From assembly GCA_025175895.1 (NCBI GenBank), contig CM046004.1, positions 3,472,001 to 3,536,000 on the forward strand: a stretch of DNA of 64,000 nt, read 5' to 3'. The DNA comes from Wurfbainia villosa (taxonomy: Eukaryota > Streptophyta > Magnoliopsida > Zingiberales > Zingiberaceae). Positions 51,034-61,195 of this stretch are shown in pieces. Numbering within the stretch: position 1 is the stretch's first letter; every line of letters starts with the position of its first letter. Under the pieces are notes generated by a model. It made no database searches, had not been told where the DNA came from, and was given only the letters and a program-made list of their open reading frames with translations. A program made the translations under genes and the position numbers.

Positions 51034-51410
51034 TCTCTGTTATATTTATCATCTAAATTTTTTATTTATCCCTTTCATTGATAGGACAATCGAAGAAGTT
51101 CACTGGTGTGACAGTTATATATATATTTATATATTTATATCTAAAGCTCAGCAGCAACCAGAGTAAACAGAGGTCGGTTACATAATTCCCAATCATGTCA
51201 GTGTAATCTAGTTCTTCCTCTCATGACTTTAAATTCTCTTTTATATTTATCATCTAAATTTTTGATTTAGGACAATCGAAGAAATATATATTTATATCTA
51301 AAGCTTAGCAGCAACCAGAGTAAACAGAGGTCGGTTACATAACTCCCAGTCATGTCAGTGTCATCTATTTGAGGTCAATAATCTAGTTCTCCCTCTCACG
51401 GACACTGTGC
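51034..51410. repeat. Tandem duplication, two copies of about 180-195 bp
   Basis: Copies 51034-51230 and 51234-51410 both contain tatatttatcatctaaat, caatcgaagaa, aaagct(c/t)agcagcaaccag, taaacagaggtcggttacat and catgtcagtgt, in the same order, with small indels. No coding function visible. Confidence 0.75.
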
Positions 51411-51965
51411 ATCTTTGGTTCAGAAGAAGAAGCGCATCGACAATATAATTCCAAATTTACCTGAGCTCGCCGACGAGGAAAATTAAAACGGTGACAAAAC
51501 ATTCCGAAGATAGCAGGTCAACTTCTGAATAAACTCTACTTCAAATTTACTCGACAGGTGAATCGGAGAAAAAAAAAATCATCTACCTTTGAGGATTAGT
51601 CGTGAATTATCTAGAAAAATAAAGGAACCATCAGCGAAAGCATTCTGTGTCCTGTCTCCATACTTGGCTGTTTTGCAGTATAATAAAAGGAAGGGAAAGA
51701 AAAAACCTGGGTGTCCAGCTTGAACTCCTTGCCGAAGCAGCAGCCAACAAATTCGCGGCCGAGGCATTCTCTCAGAGATCCTCAGCTACCTTTCCATGGG
51801 CCTTCTCCTTCAGATGGAAGTAAAATAGCTCCTGCTCGGACTCCCTTCCTTCCATCTGAATCGCCTTCGGATTAAACGAAGAATCGACACGTTTGGAGGA
51901 GGAAAGGAAAGCCAACTCGGAAGGAATTGATGCAGAAAAGAAAAAGGTGGTGCAGGTCAAGATTT
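51411..51965 (-). other. Uncharacterised exon-like fragment
   Basis: On the minus strand a GC-balanced stretch reads from an ATG at 51867 (MEGRESEQELFYF...). Following a frame change it continues as ECLGREFVGCCFGKEF (about 51767-51720), ending at a GT donor. The frame break between the two pieces and the absence of a recognisable downstream partner mean this may be a dead gene fragment. Family unknown to me. Confidence 0.25.
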
Positions 51966-52284
51966 ACATCTCACACGACGTTCCCTGTGCGAGAGTTTTA
52001 CTTACCGATTTCAGCTCGTCGCCTATTTATTTAATTTAATGCGAATTAATAATGCATGTATTGCATTATTCAGACATACTCTTTTACCGGTGAAACCTGT
52101 TTATGAGGAAATAAAAAAAAAACTCAGATAACAAAGAACCTAGAAATAATTAAATACCTAGTCAGTTTAGCACTCAGCAGCCCGCAGCCCGTAAGATTTG
52201 GATTGGATGATCCAGTAACCGCTCAAACTACCTGCAACGTTTCAAAGTTTCTCCCCCCTCCCAACCTTTCCACTTTTCGAAGCC

Positions 52285-53076
52285 ATGGCTTTCTCCTCAG
52301 ATTCCTCCCCCTCCACCATCAACGTCCCGGCGCTATCTCCACAGCCGACGCCGACGCCGACGCCGCATTGCTTCCCTCCATCCCGCCGCCATCTCACTCC
52401 TTCACTTGCATTTCCACGGAGCAGCCACATGACTCTCCCTCGATGCAAGCGCCCCCACGGGTTCTCTCATTTCCAGCACCCCTCGCCCGGCTCTTTCGCC
52501 GCCAGCAGCACCCCGCCGCCGAGGCCCAAGGCGCCTCGCAGAAAGCAAGACCTCACCTCTGCCGCCGTCGCCGCCGCCGCCACCCCGCCATGCACCGAGT
52601 GCGGCAAGCGCTTCTCGTCCTGGAAGGCCCTTTTCGGCCACATGCGCTGCCACCCGGAGCGGCAGTGGCGCGGCATCAACCCCCCGCCCCACCTCCGCCG
52701 CCCGTCCCCAGCAGACCAGTACTTAACCGCCGAGGAGCACGAGGTCGCCGAAAGTCTCCTCCTGCTCTCCCGCAGCCCTCCCAGAGGCGCCACTCCCCTT
52801 TCCGCCACGGATGAGCGGGGGAGCATTCGGCAGCAGACGTGCTGGAAGGGCGGTCGCCACGAGTGCAACGACTGCTCCCGGGGTTTCTTCTCCGGCCAAG
52901 CGCCGGGAGGGCACAAGAGGTGTCGCTTCGATATGGATTGCCGAGAACTAGGGGGCCCTTCGGTGGTCTGTTCCTCTTCGAGGAGCTACATATTCGACCT
53001 CAACCTGCCGCCGCCTCCCGAGAGCTCCGACAGCAAAAACACGACGGACGTCTTGGACCTTAAATTAGGCATCTAA
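52285..53076 (+). CDS. C2H2 zinc-finger/EAR transcriptional repressor (DAZ/ZAT-like)
   Basis: Intronless 263-aa frame, strongly GC-rich. Finger 1 (residues 103-123) has C103, C106, H119, H123 and the block KALFGHMRCHPERQW, which I know from the Arabidopsis DAZ1/DAZ2 and ZAT1-4 group. Finger 2 (194-214) has C194, C197, H210, but position 214 is Arg where the relatives have His, and the QALGGH helix motif reads QAPGGH. Two EAR-type motifs lie at the C-terminus: DLNLPP (239-244) and LDLKL (257-261), so a nuclear repressor is likely. DAZ proteins act in the male germline; the role here is inferred only from family. The long frame on + from 52203 and the minus frames in this region are shadows of the biased composition. 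Confidence 0.88.
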   Translation: MAFSSDSSPSTINVPALSPQPTPTPTPHCFPPSRRHLTPSLAFPRSSHMTLPRCKRPHGFSHFQHPSPGSFAASSTPPPRPKAPRRKQDLTSAAVAAAATPPCTECGKRFSSWKALFGHMRCHPERQWRGINPPPHLRRPSPADQYLTAEEHEVAESLLLLSRSPPRGATPLSATDERGSIRQQTCWKGGRHECNDCSRGFFSGQAPGGHKRCRFDMDCRELGGPSVVCSSSRSYIFDLNLPPPPESSDSKNTTDVLDLKLGI

Positions 53077-53622
53077 CTGGCGCTCTTCTCTCCTGAGTCC
53101 TGACTTCGTTCTTGTTGGTTTATTCAGCAACTTTTAAGGTTCGACGTCACTTGTGCTTTTTATTCGTGCCACCAGAAGTGGGACATATTTAAAGATTCCT
53201 CTTCTTCATTTAATGTAATAATTATAAATTGTGGTGCAAAATGATCCATCCTGTCTGGTATTTGATGCAGCAATATCCAATCAAAAAGATATGTCGACTG
53301 GCAAATCCAGCCATACAGAAAAATCTTAATGAATGAGAATGAAACACAAAAATTAAAAAAAAAAAAAATCAACTGTGATAATGAGCAAAAACCCAAACTG
53401 CGACAAGGAGCAAAACAAGGCTATTGCAGCGTGCATGCCTAGAGAGGATCACATAAGAGATATAAAAGGTGCAACAACCACGGACATAAAGTGTCATACA
53501 GTTAAGTTTCATATTTTCCAAAGCTAGAATAAAGATAATTCAAGTGGATCATTAATAATTTAATAGGCTTCTTGCTTGCCGCATCACAAAAAAGCCTTGA
53601 ACGCGAAGTCCAGAAGCTTCGA
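53077..53622. other. 3' flanks of convergent zinc-finger and ARF genes
   Basis: Probably 3' UTR of both genes. No other feature recognised. Confidence 0.5.
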
Positions 53623-56600
53623 TTACTGGGAGAGAAAAAAAAAAGTGTTTGTGAGCACGTATTACTATTGAGTAGATCATGGATTTCAACTGATCGACAA
53701 CTAGATACCTTGCTGGCAATGTTGCTAGATAGCCAATCAAGTCCTTCGTACAAGCCCTCACCGGATGTAGCACAAGTGCTTTGTATATACCTGGGGACAG
53801 ATGCGTGCAAAAGCCGGTCGACAGAATCAACAACACATTGAGAAGTTCCTAAGCGATCAATCATCTGCTAGGTATACATTGTAGATTTAACTCATGCAAT
53901 CAGATTCACTGGCAAATGCTGATTGGTTATTTCTTCGATGACGAGCATTATGCATAGCATATCGAAATACAATAATCAAATTTTATCCCGCTAAATACAT
54001 TGGATTCTATCCAGCATAGCATATCGAAATAATACGTCAAAATTGTATGCCACAACTTTGCAAAAAATGTGCCCAAATTATGGCAATAATCAAGTGCTAA
54101 ACACATACACTGACACAAGCATAAACACTTGAAATTAATATGTCTATGATGCCTAGCGAAGTAGAAATGAAGCTTGCTAAACTTCTGAGGTCAGTCAAAC
54201 GGATAGTGAAAAAATAAATCAATGCTATCAATATCCAAATCAATGCAGCCAACTTCAGGAAGGTGAGAAAAATAACATTATGATACTTTGCATCATCAAG
54301 TAGGTGAGAATTGAAGAACTAAAGAAACTGATAATAAATCAAACAGTCCATAGCATGAACTTGACAGGTCAGATGGCATAAGCAGCAATTATTGGTTCCA
54401 GAACCTTCTCATGGATCTCATGGATGTTTATACATATAAGAGAATGCAAGCCATATTAATCCTAGACTAGCTAAAATCAACTTATCGAACTACATTTGGT
54501 TGCACTTTCTAGAGCAGACTGCAGAATGAACAGGAAAATTGACTTGCGTGTTGCTGAAGCTGGATCAGCATATGCAACTTGGAGATTATTGATCTTGAAG
54601 AGAATACCGTCTATGCTAAATTGCTAATTATCTAACTTACATAAGCCTTTCTTATAAAAAGACAAGCAGAGGACGACTTATCCAACTACATACATTACAC
54701 AGAAGCCAACAAGGAGGAAACCAATCTGGGTTTCTATTCTAGGAGCAAATTATTGTTCTAATTGGATTAAAAACCTGGGTTTCTATTCTAGTAGCAGATT
54801 CCAAAAGCAAATTTTTGAAGAGATAATAACCAACTTCTAATCAGATTAACAATCTGAGCTTCTAGAAGGAGATTCCAAAAGAAAATATTTGCAGAGACAA
54901 TAACCAACTCCTGAACCTTGAACAGAATAGATGATCCTTCGGAAAAAAAAAAGAACAAAATGTCATCTAGCATTAGTCATATCTAATGTGATTATGTAAC
55001 TATCTAATAGAATGATTCTATTATTGCTCACTAAACTCAATAACACAGAAAATCTGCATATGCTAATTGTTATAAGACATGGTACATCCTAATTGTTAAG
55101 TAACAGACAATTATGTCATTTAACTGTGATAGCACAAAATCAAATTGTAAACAAACAGGGAAACAAGTATATATATCCTACCAATGGCGCTGACGGAGAG
55201 AATGAAGGCCAAGCTTATCGGTAATTTCAGCAGCATTCATTGCATTTGGAAGGTCTTGTTTGTTGGCGAACACAAGTAGGACAGCATCCCTTAACTCATC
55301 CTATCAGTTCCAGTTCACATAAAAATCAGATTTAGTTGCTAGTAAAGAAACTTATGCAGGTGCTGATAGTAAATAACACAATTCAGGAGCTTTCCACTCG
55401 ATCTAAACAAACTCCAGAAAAAAACATGTCAAGCAAAGACCACTCAGCATTTTCCTGTAACAAGTTTTCTTATCTTACAATTAATTTACACTATAAATTC
55501 AAAACTTATTGAAAAAGAATTGTACAGAAATACAAGAAAAGAAAATTGCAAAGATATGAAACATCTTGTGGCCATAATGGGCAGATGTATGAAGCAAAAT
55601 TGAAGTTTAACTCTTTACCTCAATGAGTTAATAATAGAAATCTTAAGTCGTATGAGAAATGTCACCTCATTTAGCATCCTGTGGAGTTCATCCCTTGCCT
55701 CCACAACACGATCACGGTCATTGCTATCAACAACAAAAATAAGCCCCTGGGTGTTCTGAAAGTAATGCCTCCACAGAGGTCTGATCTGTTAATCACCAGA
55801 AACTAGGTGTTTAGAGAGAGGCAATCTAGATAATTATTAAATGACTATTCATAATGAGATAGTCAAGCCAGTTTTGAACTTAATACCCATAGCATCTACT
55901 GCGACATTTATTGTGATACCACTGCAGATGGTAGCCAACCTTTTTGTTTCATTATCCCAAGTCAACCTCAGGAAACTTATCATTAAATAATTGGCATCAT
56001 AAGAGCATTTTTTTTTCCAAAATAACATTGTTCGGGTAAGAAATGTCGGCTAACACAAAGGGAGCAGTACCTTGTCCTGACCACCAACATCCCATACAGT
56101 GAAACTAATGTTCTTGTATTCAACAGTCTCCACATTGAATCCTGGATAAAGACCCATATCATTATCATATAGCATCTACATCCATACTGCTCCAAACATC
56201 ATGAACCCTTCAAATAATTTCCATTTTTCAAATATAAAATTTATATGCGGATACAAAAAGTAACTAATTGCCCCTATATGGACTATCTGTTTACATTTTG
56301 AATTACTGTAATCACCACCAAAAACAAATATCAACAATTCAAAAGAACCAATTGTAGAAGTTTTCATTTCTAACAAAGGTCATATGTTTTTTTTATTTTT
56401 AAATAAAAATAATTGGAAGTACAGCTATTTTGACACCCGAATTTAGAAACATTAAAATCAAATTAAACAACCTAAAAGCATTTATAAGTTTTTAACTAAT
56501 GTTGGACAATATTTCAAAATAGACTAGCAATCACCTCCAGAGTTTTGTTCATATAATTGAGAAAGATTGCCTTTACGGAGAGACATGTCATACATTGGAG

Positions 56601-58242
56601 TCATTTCCTAAGGTTTCGACAGTCCATGTAATAAAAAGCACTATCCTAATACCTCATTTCAACCCGAGAAATAAAAGTTAAATAATTGTGTGCCTAACAG
56701 CTATTTCAACTTTGAATTTTTGAAAAAATGGTACTATCATGGTATAAAAGCTGATGAAAATAAATGCTTATGCATTGGAAATAAGAGCGTCTTCCAATCA
56801 ACATGAATCTATAAGGATGCCATTGAGCAGATACAAGAATAAACATCATGAGATAGGGGCTATAAATAAATTTTCTTTTATCTTTTTAACTTTGTCGCTT
56901 GAAATGCAATTTTCATTTAGTTTCATGTTTGTCAGGTTGCATGTAGGGAATCTGGCATTGTAAATGGGTCATGCGAGATTGGGACAGGTAACAACTTGGT
57001 CAACATTTGATATTGACCTGATTCATAATTCTAACTCTTGCATCAATTAAGCCATGGTCAGATTTGTATGCATGAACCAATCTCATGTGTCCGAACATTG
57101 GTTCCAAGCTATGGTACAGCAATTTATTAGACCTGGTCCTATATGGAAATCAATTGAGGCATCCAATGGTCAACGTGAGTCTGTCTTCAAGGAAGCAGTG
57201 CCTGGTTTGTAATGTTGCTGTTGTATCGGACACAAACAGGCAGGGTAGACCTGAACCTGCATGCTCTTGTATAAATACTGGCTTCCAATAGGGAAGGCAA
57301 CGAAGAGTTAAAAAAAAAAGAGAGCAGAGAGATGTTCCTGGTGTCTGCAGGTGACAGTGACAAAAGCGGTGAGGTCCACCAAATGAAACTCCTTTTCCAG
57401 TGAACCAACCCTCCCCCTTTCTTCCTTCCTCCTCCTTTCTCTTCCCTTTGAGTTAACACCATTTAAAACCTCTGTAAAATTTTTATAGGTGTTATGTAAT
57501 TGTTTAGGAAAGTGTCAATTCCATGAATACATCATAATAATCCGATCTATTGTTGCTATCACGTAATTGGTGATATTCTGAGCATAGATCAAAGTATCAT
57601 AATAGGTTGTTCGTGTTCTATTCCTTAATCTTCTGCTGATCTCCATGGCGGCTCTTGAGATGTTTTAGTTATTCAAGACATAGATACCATCATGACTACA
57701 TGATAGACAATTGACTTTCACAAGTTACAACAACAAACTATCTCTGTAAGGGGAGTGTAAGTAATGGAAGGGGAATGGAGGGGAGGAGTGTAAGAAAAGT
57801 TGGATTTTTGTGAGGAGGAGGGGTATAAGTTCCCCTACCTTCCCCTCCCCTTCCCCTCCCTTTCCCCTTCCCTCACTTCTTTCCAAACAGGAGTTGTCTT
57901 TTTTTCTCCCTTATTTACCCTTGCCCTTCCATTATTTACACCTCCCTCACCTCCTCCGAAATAAGCCCTAAATTACTAATCCAGTACTTAAAACAATGCA
58001 GATTGATACCAATACAACTTGTTCCCAAACAAATCTAACAACCATCACAGACAACTAATAGAGTTTTAAACGAACAAAGACGAATGATGCTCACCAATTG
58101 TTGGAATGGTGGTGACGATCTCTCCAAGCTTGAGCTTGTACAGGATGGTCGTCTTACCAGCAGCATCAAGGCCCACCATCAGGATCCTCATCTCCTTCTT
58201 CGCAAACAGGCGGCTAAATAGCTTTGCGAAAGTGAGCCCCAT
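53623..58242 (-). CDS. ARF1: ADP-ribosylation factor 1-type small GTPase
   Basis: Exons in transcript order: 58242-58095, 56141-56071, 55785-55666, 55300-55182, 53790-53709, and the stop codon alone at 53625-53623. Length 180 aa. The start MGLTF gives Gly2 for N-myristoylation; an in-frame ATG 27 bases upstream (58269) would hide it and is rejected. GTPase motifs: GLDAAGKTT (P-loop), PTIGFN (switch I), WDVGGQDK (switch II), NKQD, and CATSG. ARF1 drives COPI coat assembly on the Golgi and vesicle formation when loaded with GTP by Sec7-type exchange factors. The last junction is AAG|gtatct ... ttctctcccag|TAA, so the reading ends ..SNIASK-stop; without that splice it would run on for 68 codons. 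A leader intron (acceptor gctgag, donor near 58573) precedes the start codon. Confidence 0.93.
57746..57952. repeat. Purine/pyrimidine inverted repeat in ARF intron 1
   Basis: Left arm 57746-57786 (gtgtaagtaatggaaggg) pairs with right arm 57911-57952 (cccttccattatttacac). The space between is G/A-rich, then C/T-rich. It is possibly a MITE; no clear target duplication seen. The strand asymmetry could allow a hairpin or triplex. Confidence 0.6.
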
Positions 58243-58251
58243 CTTTCCCTC

Positions 58252-58700
58252 AGCTATCATGAACGACATATAAAATTAACAAAGCATCAAGTGATTAGAT
58301 CCGCAACACAGGGATCGAAGATCTTAACAACAAAGCTACAGATCAGAAGCAGAAACAAGCGTAGCGTGAAATTTGAGAATGAAACAAATAAAACTTCGAG
58401 ATCAAGACAAGGCGCCACGGAGAAACTAGATCTGCAAGAATCCGATGGCGATCCGAGCTTCAGCACGAGAAAAGAAGATCGAACAAAATTTTAAGACAAT
58501 AAAAGAGATCGAGCATCTCGTGATCCAAAACGACGGAGATCGAGAATAAAAAAAAAGAAGAAGATAAGAATTACCTAGGAATCAAGGAGGCGTGTAGGCC
58601 GGAGAAGACGGGTCTATTCAAAGAGTTGAGGACGAGAGAGCTATTCGCTTCCTCTCTTCCGCTCGGAGAAATGGAAAGTGAAGATGGAATCGGAATAAAA
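58252..58700 (-). promoter_or_regulatory. ARF 5' UTR, leader intron and proximal promoter
   Basis: A GC-balanced leader exon lies at about 58574-58680 (donor TTCCTAG|gtaatt) with an intron of about 320 bases before the coding exon. Upstream, within 200-250 bases, the SQD1-like copy begins on the other strand. Confidence 0.5.
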
Positions 58701-58879
58701 TATTCAGCGTTGGAAACCGTTACAAAAGTGGCAAAATGTATCTGTCCGAAATAGCAGCGTTATCACGCACCGGCTTGTCCTAAAATAGGCAAATGTGAGA
58801 CAACGATTTAAAACGTTACATTGTTATAATTTCATAATCATGTATTCGAAGAATATCCTCCGATATACGCCTCTGATCT

Positions 58880-61157
58880 CAACCCAATCCACAAATGACA
58901 AAACCCTACCTAGATCTCCATGCCTTCATATTTCAGCCTTTGAATTCTCTACACTGCTCACTTCTCTTCTGTCACAAATCTCCAGTTTTAACCTATTATA
59001 TCCTCTCTTTTTTGTCGGTTTAACGGAACCTAGATCACGGCGAACTACTAGCTGCTGCCTCGCTACTGAGAACAAAGGTCAGATCAAAGCTTTGTTATTC
59101 AGCTTATTTTTTGTTTGATCAAGTAGGGGAAAACTGTAAGTTTGACATTAAGATTTTCCTTCGACTCAAATCTTCTTTTCCATCTAGTTTGTGTTGTAAA
59201 AGCTTTTTCTTGACCTGAGCTGTAAGGTGCCATTTTGTGGGCATCTTGTGAGAAAGAAGAGAACTTGTCTGTTTAGTTATTATGGGAAGGTTCTTTGAAC
59301 GAATAAAGCTTCAATCTTTGAAGGATTTCGCTGTTCATCATTAAAAAAAAACTCAGTTCTAGCTCTGTGCCAGGAGGACTATGCTTAAAACTTTGGCATC
59401 TATTAAAACTTTTTTATTAGTAGCTTGTTACTTGCTGATTCTTTTGAAATTAAATTATGAAATCTGTGTTCTAGTAGCAGGAGTTGGTGCCTGAAATTTT
59501 TGTGACTTCAGTTTTAGACAACATTGTTGATTGTTAATCTGCTCTGGTGGATACATGTCTATAATAATTCATATGACATTTCGTTTTGCCACATGTGGGA
59601 TGTATTTTCTTCAAGAGCTGTTGAGGATCCAACCGATGCACTTCACCGGTGTTGCTCTAGTTACATTTTCTGGCTGTAACATATCATAAGTACTTGCAAA
59701 TTCATTTGAATAGATAGAACCTCTTCTGCCTTGTTTGTGTCAGTTTTCTGATGTAAATACCGATATAATGCATATACTAGGACTTAGATAATACTTCTTC
59801 GTTGTCTCATAGTAAAGTGTTGCATGATCAATCTTTTTTTGATCTTTATTCTGAGACCCAGCTTGTATTTGCTGGTTTGAAAGAGTCCGCTTCATTTCAC
59901 AGGAAGGTACAGAGCTTCCATGGAGCATTTTGCCATAGCCCATTGCAACATGAATTCTTTTCTAGCAACCAAATGCTTTGTTAGAAATACTGGTTCATGT
60001 TCTTCCATCTGCCACAACTCTGTTCCATTCCAAACCAACAGATGTTCCAATGGGTTCCTTAGCTCGTGTAAGGTTAGGCAACAAAATCAATCAATTGTAC
60101 AGCTACTGCTGCCCCCGTGTGAGCCGATAATTTGGCAAGAGAACATTGTCTGGGTCATTTCATAGTGATTCATTTTCCAAACCCAAAAAGGTTATGATTA
60201 TTGGTGGTGATGGTTATTGTGGTTGGGCAACTGCCCTGCACCTCTCGAATAAGGGCTATGAGGTTGCTATCGTTGATAATCTTGTATGTCACCTATTTGA
60301 TCACCAGCTTTGCACCGATATCTTCCATCCAGAATCGTATTAAAAAATGGAAATCAATTACAAGCAAATACATCCATCTCAATATTGGTGATATATGTGA
60401 CTTTTGAGTTCCTTGCTGAAGCTTTTAAAGCTTTTGAACCTGAATCTGTTGTTCACTTTGGTGAGCAAGGATCTGCACCTTATTCTATGATTGACCGATC
60501 CAGAGCTGTGTATACACAACATAACAGTCTAATTGGAACTCTTAACATTCCCTTTGCTATCGAGGATTTAGCCTGGAGTGTCACCTGGTAAAGCTTGGGA
60601 CGATGGGAGAGCACGGAACTCCTAATATTGATATTGAGGAAGGTTATATTACCATAACTCACACTGGAAGAACTGATACATTACCCCTTATCCAAAGCAA
60701 GCAAGCTCTTTTTACCACTTAAGCAAGGTGCATGATTCTCATAATGTTGCTTTTACTTGCAACGCCTGCGGAATCCGGGCTACAGATTTGAACCATGGTG
60801 TCATTTATGGAGTTCTAACAGATGAAACTGAGATGCATGAAGAGCTTTACAACAGATTTAAGTACGATGGGGTGTTTGGAACAGCACTTAATAGCATCTG
60901 TGTGCAAGCAGGCGTGGGACACCCTCTTACTGTAAATGGCGAGGGTGGTCAGGTCACATGGCGTATTTCTAACATTGCAACAAAATAAGTTCTTTGTTGC
61001 CTTATCCATTTGAATATCAATTTGCAGACACGAGGACATCTGGATGACCTATACGGTGCAGTGTGTTGAGTTGGCAATTGCAAATCCAGTGAAGAAAGGT
61101 GAGTTTCGAGTGTTTAACTAGTTTACAGAACAATTCTCTGTCAATGACCTGTTGGTT
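58880..61157 (+). pseudogene. SQD1: SQD1-like (UDP-sulfoquinovose synthase) pseudogene
   Basis: A probable leader exon (to about 59077), a leader intron (59078-59901, acceptor ttcacag) and a start ATG at 59920 are still present, followed by a plastid-transit-like N-terminus. The NAD-binding motif GGDGYCGWATALHLSNKGYEVAIVDNL is clear near 60195-60280. Further blocks follow in changing frames: GDICDF, VVHFGEQ-SAPYSMIDRSRAVYTQH, GYITITH-GRTDTLP, HDSHNVAFTC, VYGV-TDETEMHEEL, then an intron (about 60952-61026) and TRGHLDDLY...ELAIANPVKKGEFRVFN with a stop. There are at least four frameshifts or stops, and the end is cut off by the retroelement that follows. Intact SQD1 makes the sulfolipid head-group donor in plastids. 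The retained intron shows a DNA-level duplicate. Confidence 0.85.
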
Positions 61158-61195
61158 ATTTTGACTTCATTGGCCATAGAGCAACCAAGTGGTCT

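Noticed and set aside
52203..52814. 203-codon frame on + overlapping the zinc-finger gene
   Set aside because: Its sequence is a Pro/Arg/His-rich frame-shifted reading of the zinc-finger gene, whose own frame carries clear motifs.
58243..58269. Upstream in-frame ATG for ARF giving nine extra residues
   Set aside because: It would remove the N-terminal glycine needed for myristoylation, and the intron acceptor at about 58249 places that ATG inside the leader intron.
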